From an uncultured Dysosmobacter sp. (lineage in GTDB: Bacteria > Bacillota > Clostridia > Oscillospirales > Oscillospiraceae), in the NCBI GenBank assembly GCA_934565855.1, contig CAKTIO010000005.1, forward strand, positions 145,599 through 209,598: a stretch of 64,000 nt of DNA, in the 5' to 3' direction. This document shows, piece after piece, positions 19,895 to 28,000 of the stretch. The position numbers and the translations under genes are program-made. Positions within the stretch are counted from its first letter, which is position 1, and each line of letters starts with the position of its first letter. Below the pieces are notes generated by a model. The model did not search any database. It worked only from the letters and a program-made list of their open reading frames with translations, and had not been told where the DNA came from.

Positions 19895-19919
19895 CATTCT
19901 ACGGGGGAAACTCTATAAT
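19891..19919 (+). promoter_or_regulatory. Promoter of greA-lysS
   Basis: Consensus -35 TTGACA (19891-19896), 17-bp spacer, consensus -10 TATAAT (19914-19919). The -35 contains the TGA stop of the upstream gene. Confidence 0.88.
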
Positions 19920-20007
19920 ACTTAACCATGATATAATATAGAATAAGTATGTGCAGACGGCGGATGCTTCTGAACATGGATGAAAGTATGAAAGGACGAG
20001 AACCATC

Positions 20008-20487
20008 ATGGCAGTGGAAAAGGAATACAGAATGAGTCAGGCTCGCTTTGACGAGCTGAGCACAGAACTGAACTACCTGAAAACGACCCGCAGCGACGAG
20101 GTGGCGGAGCAGATCAAGATTGCCCGTGGCTTTGGCGACCTCTCCGAAAACAGCGAATACGACGAGGCGAAGAATGAACAGGGAAAGCTGTATTCCCGGA
20201 TCGCGGAGCTGGAAGAGGTGCTGCAGCATGTGGTGATCGTGGACGAGTCCAACGCTCCCACCAATGTGGTGACCATCGGCTGCAAGGTCACGGTGGCAGA
20301 CCTGAAGGGCAATGAAATGCCCGCTTTCAAGATCGTTGGCTCGCAGGAGGCGGACCCCATGAACCGGATTATCTCCGAGGAATCCCCCTTCGGCAAGGCG
20401 CTGCTGGGCGCCAAGGAGGGCGCGGAGGTCACGGTAGAAGCGCCCCGGGGCAGCATGGTTTATGTGGTAAAGAAGATCGAGCGGTAA
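20008..20487 (+). CDS. greA: Transcription elongation factor GreA
   Basis: A 159-residue Gre factor that stimulates RNA cleavage by backtracked RNA polymerase. The N-terminal coiled coil carries the catalytic acidic tip in RGFGDLSENSEYDEAK, and the C-terminal FKBP-like domain includes ESPFGKALLGAKEGAEV. The length is normal. AAGGA lies upstream of the ATG. lysS follows 13 nt later, so the two are cotranscribed. Confidence 0.96.
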   Translation: MAVEKEYRMSQARFDELSTELNYLKTTRSDEVAEQIKIARGFGDLSENSEYDEAKNEQGKLYSRIAELEEVLQHVVIVDESNAPTNVVTIGCKVTVADLKGNEMPAFKIVGSQEADPMNRIISEESPFGKALLGAKEGAEVTVEAPRGSMVYVVKKIER

Positions 20488-20500
20488 GGAGAACGACGAT

Positions 20501-22420
20501 ATGTCTGAACAGAAGAATCAGCCCCAGGAAAATCTGGGAGATCAGCTGAAGGTCCGCCGGGAAAAGCTGGCGGCACTGCAGGCTGCCGGACAGGACCCCT
20601 TCCAGCGCACCCGGTTTGACTGGGATGCAACCTCCCAGCAGATCAAGGACCATTTCGAGGAGATGGAGGGTCAGGCGGTCAAGGTCGCCGGACGCCTGAT
20701 GAGCAAGCGCGGCATGGGCAAGGTCAGCTTCTGCGATCTGCAGGACCGGGATGGACGTATCCAGCTGTATGCCCGTAAGGACGAGATGGATGAAGAGGTC
20801 TACAACCAGTTCAAAAAGTATGATATTGGCGACATTGTCGGCGTAGAGGGCGAGGTATTCCGGACCCAGCGGGGCGAGATGAGCGTCCGCGCTAAAAACA
20901 TCATTCTGCTGAGCAAGTCTCTGCTGCCTCTGCCGGAGAAATTCCACGGTCTTCAGGATAAGGAACTGCGCTACCGCCAGCGCTATGTGGACCTGATGGT
21001 CAATCCGGAGGTCAAGAAGAACTTCGTGATCCGTTCCCAGTTCATCAAGCATCTGCGGGATTATCTGGACAACATGGGGTATATTGAGGTGGAGACCCCT
21101 GTGCTGAATACCATTGCAGGCGGCGCGGCGGCAAGACCCTTCGTGACCCACCACAATACGCTGGATATTGACATGTATATGCGCATTGCCACCGAGCTGC
21201 CGCTGAAGCGGCTGATTGTCGGTGGTATGGATCGTGTGTATGAGATCGGTCGTATTTTCCGGAACGAGGGTATGGACCCCAAGCACAATCCGGAATTTAC
21301 CACTGTGGAATTGTATCAGGCCTACGCCGATTTCCACACCATGATGGATATTGCCGAGGGCGTGTACACCACCTTTGCCCAGAAATACCTGGGCACCTAT
21401 GAGCTGGAGTGGATGGGAGAGAAGATCGACCTGACTCCCGGCTGGTCCCGCATGACCATGATCGATGCGGTGAAAAAGTATGTGGGCATTGACTTCGGTG
21501 CAATTTCCGATGACGCGGAAGCGGTGGCTGCCGCAAAGGAAAAGGGCATAGAGCTGGCAGAGGCTGCCGAAAAGACCTGGGGCAACGCCCTGTACGCCTG
21601 CTTCGACCAGAAGGTGGAGGAGCATCTGGTGCAGCCCACCTTTATCACCATGTATCCGGTGGAGGTCTCCCCGCTGACCAAGCGCTCTCCGGAGGATCCC
21701 CGTTTGACCGAGCGTTTTGAGTTCTTCATTAACCGCAGTGAGATGGGCAACGCTTACTCCGAGCTGAATGACCCCATTGACCAGCGTGAGCGCTTTGAAA
21801 AGCAGGTGGAGCAGCGGGAGCGGGGCGACGACGAAACCGAGATGCTGGACGAGGATTTCCTCACCGCCATGGAATACGGTATGCCTCCCACGGGCGGCAT
21901 GGGCATGGGCATCGACCGTGCCGTCATGCTGTTCACCGGCACCGATACCATCCGGGATGTCATCCTGTTCCCCACCATGAAGCCGCTGGGCGGTGAGGAA
22001 ACCACCAAGGCAGCGGATCCGGCACCGGCAGCCAAGAAGGTTATCGATTTCTCCAAGGTAGAGGTCGAGCCGCTGTTCCAGGAATATGTGGACTTCGATA
22101 CCTTCAGCAAGTGTGATTTCCGCGCCGTGAAGGTGAAAGCCTGCGAGGCAGTAAAGAAGTCCAAGAAGCTGCTGAAGTTTACACTGGATGACGGCACCGG
22201 AGAGGACCGCACCATTCTGAGCGGTATCCACGCCTACTATGAGCCGGAGGAGCTGGTGGGTAAGACCCTGATCGCCATTACCAATCTTCCGCCCAGAGCC
22301 ATGATGGGGCTGGATTCCTGTGGAATGCTGCTCTCCGCCACGCACACCGAAGAGGGTGAGGAAAAGCTGCACCTGATGATCGTGGATGACAGCATCCCGG
22401 CAGGCGCCAAGCTGTATTAA
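20501..22420 (+). CDS. lysS: Lysyl-tRNA synthetase (class II) with C-terminal tRNA-binding domain
   Basis: Residues 1 to about 495 form a class II lysyl-tRNA synthetase: OB-fold anticodon domain (RLMSKRGMGKVSFCDLQDRDG), motif 2 (IFRNEGMDPKHNPEFT) and motif 3 (GMGMGIDRAVML). After an Ala/Lys-rich linker, residues about 521-639 form an EMAPII/Trbp111-type tRNA-binding OB fold (FSKCDFRAVKVKACE, TILSGI, NLPPRAMMGLDSCGMLLSA). That domain is normally found at the end of methionyl-tRNA synthetase in Firmicutes and not on LysRS. The enzyme is therefore about 140 residues longer than usual. It is the second gene of the greA unit and ends at a strong terminator. Confidence 0.96.
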   Translation: MSEQKNQPQENLGDQLKVRREKLAALQAAGQDPFQRTRFDWDATSQQIKDHFEEMEGQAVKVAGRLMSKRGMGKVSFCDLQDRDGRIQLYARKDEMDEEVYNQFKKYDIGDIVGVEGEVFRTQRGEMSVRAKNIILLSKSLLPLPEKFHGLQDKELRYRQRYVDLMVNPEVKKNFVIRSQFIKHLRDYLDNMGYIEVETPVLNTIAGGAAARPFVTHHNTLDIDMYMRIATELPLKRLIVGGMDRVYEIGRIFRNEGMDPKHNPEFTTVELYQAYADFHTMMDIAEGVYTTFAQKYLGTYELEWMGEKIDLTPGWSRMTMIDAVKKYVGIDFGAISDDAEAVAAAKEKGIELAEAAEKTWGNALYACFDQKVEEHLVQPTFITMYPVEVSPLTKRSPEDPRLTERFEFFINRSEMGNAYSELNDPIDQRERFEKQVEQRERGDDETEMLDEDFLTAMEYGMPPTGGMGMGIDRAVMLFTGTDTIRDVILFPTMKPLGGEETTKAADPAPAAKKVIDFSKVEVEPLFQEYVDFDTFSKCDFRAVKVKACEAVKKSKKLLKFTLDDGTGEDRTILSGIHAYYEPEELVGKTLIAITNLPPRAMMGLDSCGMLLSATHTEEGEEKLHLMIVDDSIPAGAKLY

Positions 22421-22443
22421 GCGGATAAGCGAAATATTTTGAT

Positions 22444-22486
22444 GAACAGCAGGCAGTCCCTACGAGAGGGACTGCCTGCTGTTTTC
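22444..22486 (+). terminator. Terminator of greA-lysS
   Basis: AACAGCAGGCAGTCCCT pairs almost perfectly with its downstream complement around an ACGA loop, followed by TTTTC. Confidence 0.92.
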
Positions 22487-22547
22487 AGCGAATATTTCCC
22501 GGATTCCGGGAGAGAATGGAGGGAGAACAACACAGGGAGGAAGCAGC

Positions 22548-22748
22548 ATGGTCATAACGGAATATCAGACCGGAGGGGCAGTCATTCGAGTGCATGATGA
22601 AAATTGTGTAGACGCGGTGGACGGGAGACTTTCCATTGTCAGCGGGATCGTATCTGCGGCGTATCAAAGGCGCGGCGGGCAAAGCTTCCCGAAGTTTTCC
22701 ACAGATGTGGAAAAACACGGGAAAAGCTCCGGTAATTTCCAGGAGTGA
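22548..22748 (+). CDS. Small protein accompanying the serine recombinase
   Basis: A 66-residue protein starting MVITEYQTGGAVIRVHD. That opening is like the small proteins often found beside large serine recombinases of Firmicutes mobile elements, which typically begin with TEY...G.A.VRIHG; the match is from memory. GGGAGG is 7 nt before the ATG. The C-terminal half (after about residue 43) is basic and low in structure. It lies 63 nt before the recombinase. Function is unknown; a recombination accessory role is an inference. Confidence 0.6.
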   Translation: MVITEYQTGGAVIRVHDENCVDAVDGRLSIVSGIVSAAYQRRGGQSFPKFSTDVEKHGKSSGNFQE

Positions 22749-22763
22749 TTTGACGAAGGAGGA

Positions 22764-22792
22764 TTGCGGGAGCGGGAAAGCGCCTGTATAAT
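22764..22792 (+). promoter_or_regulatory. Promoter of the recombinase gene
   Basis: -35 TTGCGG (22764-22769), 17-bp spacer, consensus -10 TATAAT (22787-22792). The -10 is only about 20 bp from the start codon, so the leader is very short. Confidence 0.65.
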
Positions 22793-22811
22793 AAAGCGGA
22801 AGGAGGACTGC

Positions 22812-24350
22812 ATGGAGCAATATGTCAAATACCTCCGAAAATCTCGTTTTGACCGTGATTATGCTGAGCTGAGTGTCGAGGAAACACTGAAACGTCATGA
22901 AGCGATTCTGGACCGGCTGGCAAAAGACCGGGGATATTGCATTGCAAAGACCTATTATGAGGTCGTTTCCGGAGAATCCATCGCGGCGCGCCCTGAAATT
23001 CAAAAGCTGTTGGATGAAATCAGCACAGGACAGTATGCAGGTGTTTTAGTGGTGGATTTAGAACGTTTGGCAAGAGGAAACGGGGCGGACCAGGCGTATA
23101 TCAGTCAGGTATTCCAGTTTTCCGGAACGAAGATCATTACGCCGATGAAAACCTATGATCCCAGCAATGAGTTTGATGAGGAGTATTTTGAGTTTGGGCT
23201 TTTCATGAGCCGGCGAGAATACAAGACCATCAACCGCCGACTGCTGCGGGGACGGGACAGCTCTGCATCCGAGGGAAAATACATCCACAGCATTGCCCCG
23301 TATGGCTATGAAAAGGTCAAGCTGAAGGACGAAAAGGGGTTCACGTTACATCCCCATCCGGAGGAAGCTCCGGTGGTCAAAAAGGTTTTTGAGCTGTTTC
23401 TTCAGGATTATGGGACCAAACGCATCGCAAATTATCTGAACGATTTGGCGGTTCCTACCCGGCATGGAGAGCAGTGGAATTACTCCACGATCTCTAATAT
23501 GCTCACAAATCCTGTCTATATGGGCAAAATCCGGAGAGGATGGAGCAGACAGGTCCGCTTCATAGAGGGCGGTGTGGTGAAAAAGAAGATCCAACGGCAG
23601 AAGGAATTAGAGAACTATCAAATTTATGACGGGCTTCACCCGGCACTGGTCTCAGAAGAAAGGTTTCTGCAGGCACAGGAACGGCGGCGGGAAAAGCAGC
23701 CGGATGCCAGAGTGAAGAAGGAGCTGGAGCTTCAAAATGCGTTTGCGGGACTGCTGTTCTGTGCCAGATGTGGAAAACGCATGGGGCGGACCGTGACATC
23801 CCAGAAACGGGGAGCGGTACCGCGGCTGCGGTGCATCAATGCCCGCAGCTGCGGCAATGTCAGCGCGGAATATGATATGGTGGAAGCGGAGATCATTGCG
23901 GCACTGCATACCTGGCTGAAGGGATACCGTGTTCAGGTTCAGGCTGGCGGCAGCGCGGCAGCTCTGGAAGCCGGGAAGCACTGTCTGGATCAGTTGGGTC
24001 AGACGTTGGATACGCTGAATACCCAGCTGGAAAATGCGTTTCAGCTGGTGGAGCAGGGGGTTTACTCGGTGGAGCTGTTTCAGAGCCGCCGGGAAAAGCT
24101 TTCCGCAGAGATTGCAGATGTCACGGAAAAGAAGCAGAAGGCGGAAGCGGCACTTCAACAGCTGGAAGCAGGCACACAAAGCCGGGAGCGGCTGATCCCG
24201 CAGACGGAAGCCTTGCTGGACAGCTATGATAGAATGACCAATCAGGAGCGGAACGACCTGTTAAAGGCAATTCTGGGCAGAATCGAATATCAAAGGGAAG
24301 CCGGGAAGCGGATGGAAATTGATCTGTATCCCAGGCTTCCACAGCTTTAG
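22812..24350 (+). CDS. Large serine recombinase
   Basis: A 512-residue site-specific recombinase. The resolvase domain begins MEQYVKYLRKSRFD, with the nucleophile at Ser-11. Conserved DLERLARG and the Arg-rich SRREYKTINRR follow. The recombinase domain (APYGYEKVK...NYLNDLAVPTR...MLTNPVYMGKIRRG) and a zinc ribbon (CARCGKR, then C-x5-C) come next, then a coiled coil at about residues 390-470. Catalytic residues look intact. The start at 22812 is set by AGGAGG just upstream. No cargo, excision-factor or conjugation genes surround it, so it is either a minimal or decayed element or a domesticated enzyme. Confidence 0.92.
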   Translation: MEQYVKYLRKSRFDRDYAELSVEETLKRHEAILDRLAKDRGYCIAKTYYEVVSGESIAARPEIQKLLDEISTGQYAGVLVVDLERLARGNGADQAYISQVFQFSGTKIITPMKTYDPSNEFDEEYFEFGLFMSRREYKTINRRLLRGRDSSASEGKYIHSIAPYGYEKVKLKDEKGFTLHPHPEEAPVVKKVFELFLQDYGTKRIANYLNDLAVPTRHGEQWNYSTISNMLTNPVYMGKIRRGWSRQVRFIEGGVVKKKIQRQKELENYQIYDGLHPALVSEERFLQAQERRREKQPDARVKKELELQNAFAGLLFCARCGKRMGRTVTSQKRGAVPRLRCINARSCGNVSAEYDMVEAEIIAALHTWLKGYRVQVQAGGSAAALEAGKHCLDQLGQTLDTLNTQLENAFQLVEQGVYSVELFQSRREKLSAEIADVTEKKQKAEAALQQLEAGTQSRERLIPQTEALLDSYDRMTNQERNDLLKAILGRIEYQREAGKRMEIDLYPRLPQL

Positions 24351-24455
24351 CCAATGGTCGTCATCATGGACGGACACATGTGTTATTGAATGACCCGACA
24401 AGAGGTTATGGAATTTTGATGGAAAATATGCTGAAAGCGGCGGAATAATTGAAAA
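24351..24455 (+). other. Short spacer with an unexplained open frame
   Basis: Downstream of the recombinase one frame stays open from inside that gene to a TAA at 24446-24448, encoding LLNDPTRGYGILMENMLKAAE at the end. It has no start or ribosome site of its own. It may be a remnant of a host gene cut by the element, or chance. Confidence 0.25.
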
Positions 24456-24483
24456 AGCCAGGACCGCATTTGCGGTCCTGGCT
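24456..24483 (-). terminator. Terminator of the NUDIX gene
   Basis: A perfect 13-bp stem (24456-24468 with 24471-24483) is followed on the minus strand by TTTTTC. In the plus direction the T-run is several bases further on, so it may also serve the recombinase. Confidence 0.8.
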
Positions 24484-24487
24484 GCCG

Positions 24488-25075
24488 TCAGTTTTTTTGA
24501 AATGTTCCGTATTTTTGAAAATGGATTGCTTTTTCCATTAATTTTTGATAAATTCTATCTCGTATCCAAGGCTCTGTAGAAGCGGACAGCGCAGCCTGCG
24601 GAGAAAACCAGCGAACGCCGCTGTTTTCATCCGGCTTGCACCGGAGAGCTGCTGCGGGGTCGGCTGTGACCAGATAGGTGGCATTTAAGTGCAGATGGGA
24701 AGAGACATAGGTTCCCCTCTTTTCATGCCCGTCTACCGTCAGAATTTCCAGAGAGAACAGGTCGCTGGAGAGGGGCGTGACGGTGTCCAGACCGCTTTCC
24801 TCCCGTACCTCGCGGAGGGCAACAGAGAGCAGGTCCCGTTCGCCATCGGCGTGCCCGCCCAGCCAGGACCAGGAATGGTACAGATTATGAAAGACCATCA
24901 GAACCTGGGAAAAATCCGGACTGACGACCCATGCGGACGCTGTAAAATGCGCGGAAGCGTTTTCGCGGAGGAACAACTCCTCGCCGCTGCGCATCCGCCG
25001 CAGCATTTCCGCCTGGTCAGCGGCTTCCTGCTCATTCCAGGGGTGAAAGGCTTCCAGCTGTGATTGAATATCCAA
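24488..25075 (-). CDS. NUDIX hydrolase
   Basis: A 195-residue NUDIX protein. The box reads GGHADGERDLLSVALREVREESGL; compared with the textbook spacing the first Gly to first Glu loop is one residue shorter, as in the GGHADG-type subfamily, while the metal-binding REVREESG is intact. The substrate is not predictable; a nucleoside-diphosphate derivative is typical. The start is TTG at 25075, with AGGAGGG 8 nt upstream and no ATG or GTG in reach. It is divergent from spo0A and has its own promoter at 25113-25141. Confidence 0.88.
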   Translation of the reverse strand: MDIQSQLEAFHPWNEQEAADQAEMLRRMRSGEELFLRENASAHFTASAWVVSPDFSQVLMVFHNLYHSWSWLGGHADGERDLLSVALREVREESGLDTVTPLSSDLFSLEILTVDGHEKRGTYVSSHLHLNATYLVTADPAAALRCKPDENSGVRWFSPQAALSASTEPWIRDRIYQKLMEKAIHFQKYGTFQKN

Positions 25076-25112
25076 TGGGAAATCCCTCCTGTTTGAGATG
25101 ACATTTTTTAGT

Positions 25113-25141
25113 ACTATAGCATAAGAGCACCGGCGTGGCAA
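25113..25141 (-). promoter_or_regulatory. Promoter of the NUDIX gene
   Basis: Minus-strand -35 TTGCCA (25136-25141), 17-bp spacer, -10 TATAGT (25113-25118), extended -10 TGC. Confidence 0.75.
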
Positions 25142-25196
25142 GCGATGCCTGCGTGAGAATGGATTTTGAGCAGAGAAATGGAACCGTGCCGGAAAA

Positions 25197-25203
25197 CGTC
25201 GAA
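25197..25203 (+). promoter_or_regulatory. Candidate 0A box upstream of spo0A
   Basis: CGTCGAA matches the Spo0A operator consensus TGTCGAA at 6 of 7 positions. It sits about 30 bp upstream of the putative -35, where autoregulation would be plausible. Confidence 0.3.
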
Positions 25204-25233
25204 TTATTTTTGGAATTTTTTTACAATTTTGGG

Positions 25234-25262
25234 TTGAAAATGGTGTCCAATTATGATACTTT
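25234..25262 (+). promoter_or_regulatory. Promoter of spo0A
   Basis: -35 TTGAAA (25234-25239), 17-bp spacer, weak -10 TACTTT (25257-25262), with TG one base before the -10. A perfect 12-bp palindrome TTGAAGCTTCAA lies just downstream at 25276-25287. Confidence 0.5.
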
Positions 25263-25360
25263 ATAGACAACGAGATTGAAGCTTCAAGAATTCTCAAATG
25301 TAAAAAACACATCAGTCGATTCAACAAAACCCAAATCTGAATCAAAGAGGATAGAGTTAC

Positions 25361-26119
25361 ATGGAAAAAAGGAGCAAAGTGATTCTGGCGGATGCCAGCG
25401 AAGAGTTTCGGAGCCTCTTGCAGGAGGCAATAGAAAAAACAGGAGATTTCACGGTGGTGGGATCGGTAGGCGATGGGATGGAAGCTTTGCACCTGATCGA
25501 ACAGCAGCAGCCGGATCTGGTTTTGATGGATGTGGTTCTGCCGCAGCTGGACGGTCTCGCTTTGATGAAGAAGCTGCCAAAGCAAAACCGCCCGAAGGTG
25601 ATCGTCATTACCGCCTTTTGTAATGACCGCACCGTGGCAGAGGCAATGGAACAGGGCGCGTGCTATTTCCTGACAAAGCCCTGTGAAACGGCGTCTCTGC
25701 TGGAACGGATGCGTGCTGCCGTAGACCGACCGGAGGGGACCATCCGTCCAGGCGAGCTGAAGAATATGGTCACCAGCATCATTCACGAGATCGGCGTCCC
25801 GGCGCATATCAAGGGCTACCAGTATTTGCGGGAAGCCATTATCATCGCGGTGGAAGACATGGATGTGATCAACGCCGTGACAAAGGTGCTGTATCCGGAA
25901 GTGGCAAAGCGTTTTTCCACCACCCCGTCCAGAGTGGAGCGGGCAATCCGGCATGCCATTGAGGTGGCATGGGACCGCGGTGATCTGGAAACGCTGCAAA
26001 AGTTTTTTGGGTACACCGTTTCTAACGCCAAGGGGAAACCGACTAACAGTGAATTCATTGCAATGATTGCTGACCGGCTGGTATTGGAGCAGAAAAACCG
26101 CAAGGATATGCTGGGCTGA
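25361..26119 (+). CDS. spo0A: Sporulation transcription factor Spo0A
   Basis: Master regulator of sporulation, 252 residues. The receiver domain has the phosphorylatable Asp-57 (LVLMDVVLP), Thr-84 and Lys-106. The C-terminal DNA-binding domain is unmistakable: [41 protein letters not shown] and [16 protein letters not shown]. The acidic pocket is unusual: where Bacillus Spo0A has two adjacent Asp, this protein reads LADAS, with Asp-11 followed by Ala-12. AGAGGAT precedes the ATG. It is a single-gene unit closed by a strong terminator, and shows that the organism belongs to a spore-forming lineage. Confidence 0.97.
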   Translation: MEKRSKVILADASEEFRSLLQEAIEKTGDFTVVGSVGDGMEALHLIEQQQPDLVLMDVVLPQLDGLALMKKLPKQNRPKVIVITAFCNDRTVAEAMEQGACYFLTKPCETASLLERMRAAVDRPEGTIRPGELKNMVTSIIHEIGVPAHIKGYQYLREAIIIAVEDMDVINAVTKVLYPEVAKRFSTTPSRVERAIRHAIEVAWDRGDLETLQKFFGYTVSNAKGKPTNSEFIAMIADRLVLEQKNRKDMLG

Positions 26120-26219
26120 TATACTGCGGAGGCTCTACAGACTGGAAGCATGGATGCACGGTGGTAGGGCAGCAGGATAATGCTGTTCCGTCACGCAGGC
26201 TTGCCGGTTCATAATGGTG

Positions 26220-26273
26220 AACACTCTCAATTTATTGGAGAACCATCCAATAGATTGAGGGTGTTTTTTTGCG
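26220..26273 (+). terminator. Terminator of spo0A
   Basis: A 20-bp stem beginning AACACTCTCAA with near-perfect complement is followed by seven T. The 26120-26219 stretch before it holds no gene. Confidence 0.9.
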
Positions 26274-26326
26274 AAAAAGCAAACAGCCCGTTTACATACT
26301 GTTTAAAAGCGGAGGGGGAAACAGGC

Positions 26327-26355
26327 TTGCCTTTTTACGCAAATTATGGTATACT
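26327..26355 (+). promoter_or_regulatory. Promoter of the TSCPD gene
   Basis: -35 TTGCCT (26327-26332), 17-bp spacer, -10 TATACT (26350-26355). Confidence 0.75.
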
Positions 26356-26395
26356 GCGAAAACAACTGGGAATAAGGAAAGGAAGAACAGAGACT

Positions 26396-26653
26396 ATGGT
26401 ATATGAATTTCGTCCGCAGGGTGTTTGCTCTCAGGCAATGAGAGTGGAGTTGGACGAACAGAATATCATTCAGAAAATGGACGTTTACGGCGGATGCAGC
26501 GGTAATTTGCAGGGAATTTCCCGGCTGGTAGTGGGGATGCGTGCAGAGGATGCCATTGCCCGTTTGAAGGGAATCCGCTGCGGCATGAAGCCAACGTCCT
26601 GCCCGGATCAGTTTGCCCGCGGCTTGGAGCGCGCAATGAAGAAGGAAAGCTAA
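26396..26653 (+). CDS. TSCPD domain protein (TIGR03905-type)
   Basis: An 85-residue protein with the four-Cys pattern of the small TSCPD family: Cys in GVCSQ, GGCSGN, IRCGMK and TSCPDQ. The same fold occurs at the C-terminus of some ribonucleotide reductases, where it may bind metal or nucleic acid; the stand-alone form has no assigned function. The ATG at 26396 has purine-rich AGGAAAGGAAG upstream, spaced slightly far. Monocistronic, with its own promoter and terminator. Confidence 0.88.
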   Translation: MVYEFRPQGVCSQAMRVELDEQNIIQKMDVYGGCSGNLQGISRLVVGMRAEDAIARLKGIRCGMKPTSCPDQFARGLERAMKKES

Positions 26654-26681
26654 GAGCGGTCGTACCGGCGCTCTCTTTTTA
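26653..26681 (+). terminator. Terminator of the TSCPD gene
   Basis: AGAGCG (from 26653) pairs with CGCTCT (26669-26674), followed by CTTTTTA. Confidence 0.7.
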
Positions 26682-26756
26682 TATGCGGAAACAGACGCAG
26701 CAGGCTGCCTTCCACGGGGGAGACAACAAGAAGAGCACAGGCACAGGAGGGATCAT

Positions 26757-27908
26757 ATGAAAATCGTTCTGGTCGTGGACCAATTTGACGATGCGAATAA
26801 CGGAACAACCATCAGCGCGCAGCGCTTTGCCAGAGCCTTGGTGGCACACGGAAACCAGGTCAGGGTCATTGCCTGCGGAAAGCCGGCGCCGTATAAATAT
26901 CCTGTCCGGCAGATGCATTTTCCGCCGGTGGTGGAGCATATTGTATCCAGCCAGGGAATGCGCTTGGCAGTACCCAATAAGCATGTTTTTGAAAAGGCGT
27001 CTGCCTGGGCGGATGTGGTCCATTTCATGATGCCCTCTCCGTTAGGGGTCATGGGGTTGCGTCATGTGGAAAAGGTAGGCATTCCCCATACGGCGGCATT
27101 TCATTGCCAGCCGGAAAATATTACGTTTTCCTTCCATTTGGGCAATAACAAGCGGGTCAATGACTGGGTGTATAAAAAATTCCGGGACACGTTTTATAAT
27201 CGGTTTACGCATATTCACTGCCCCAGCAACATGATCGCCAATCAGCTGAGGGAGCATGGCTATACGGCGAAGCTCCATGTGATCTCCAATGGCATCGGCG
27301 CGGCATATTATTACCAGAAGCGGGAAAAGGAAGACTGGCTGGCTGGAAAATTTGCTGTCATCATGGTGGGGCGTTACTCTGGTGAGAAGCGGCAGGATGA
27401 ACTGATCGAGGCATGCAAGCGTTCCCGTCACGCCCGGCAGATCCAGCTGATCCTGGCAGGAAAGGGACCGCTGGAGAAGAAGTACCGCAAGCTCTGCGAA
27501 GGCCTTCCCAATCCGGTGGTGATGGATTTCTATTCTCCGGAGCGGTTGATTGAGATTTTGGCGCAGTGCGACCTGTACGTTCACACTTCGGACGCGGAAA
27601 TCGAGGCAATGAGCTGTATGGAGGCATTCGCCTGTGGTCTGGTACCCGTGATCGCCGATTCTCCCCGGTCCGCAACGCCGCAGTTTGCGCTGGATGAGCG
27701 CAGCCTGTTTCCGGCGGGAGATGTGGATACGCTGGCGAAAAGGATCGACTACTGGATCGAGCATCCGGAGGAGCGCAGAGAGATGGAGCACCGCTATGCG
27801 GAGAACGCCAAGAAGTATTCTCTGGAAAATTCCATTCTGCAAACGGAAGAAATGTTCCGGGAGGCAATGGAGGAAATGGGGAGAGTTCCCGGAGAGGGCG
27901 CTCAATAA
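26757..27908 (+). CDS. Glycosyltransferase family 4 protein
   Basis: A 383-residue GT-B glycosyltransferase. The N-terminal acceptor half begins MKIVLVVDQFDDANNGTT; the donor half has VISNGIG, VGRYSGEKRQDELIEA and the EX7E motif region (EIEAMSCMEAFACGLVPV). The profile is close to glycolipid-forming GT4 enzymes such as diacylglycerol glucosyltransferases, but the sugar and acceptor cannot be read from sequence. AGGAGGG precedes the ATG. It is transcribed alone, ahead of the cwlJ-gerQ pair, from which a terminator separates it. Confidence 0.88.
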   Translation: MKIVLVVDQFDDANNGTTISAQRFARALVAHGNQVRVIACGKPAPYKYPVRQMHFPPVVEHIVSSQGMRLAVPNKHVFEKASAWADVVHFMMPSPLGVMGLRHVEKVGIPHTAAFHCQPENITFSFHLGNNKRVNDWVYKKFRDTFYNRFTHIHCPSNMIANQLREHGYTAKLHVISNGIGAAYYYQKREKEDWLAGKFAVIMVGRYSGEKRQDELIEACKRSRHARQIQLILAGKGPLEKKYRKLCEGLPNPVVMDFYSPERLIEILAQCDLYVHTSDAEIEAMSCMEAFACGLVPVIADSPRSATPQFALDERSLFPAGDVDTLAKRIDYWIEHPEERREMEHRYAENAKKYSLENSILQTEEMFREAMEEMGRVPGEGAQ

Positions 27909-27922
27909 AGAAATACGTTTTC

Positions 27923-27955
27923 AAAAGGCGGCTGCATTGGCAGTCGCCTTTTTGT
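27923..27955 (+). terminator. Terminator of the GT4 gene
   Basis: AAAGGCGGCTGC pairs with GCAGTCGCCTTT around ATTG, then TTG. Confidence 0.75.
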
Positions 27956-28000
27956 CTGCGGCTGCATAGGATAAGGCAGAGCGACAGGAGTGTGACCGAG

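Noticed and set aside
22812..24350. Integrative conjugative element or prophage around the recombinase
   Set aside because: No relaxase, coupling protein, structural, excision or cargo genes lie on either side; flanks are housekeeping genes.
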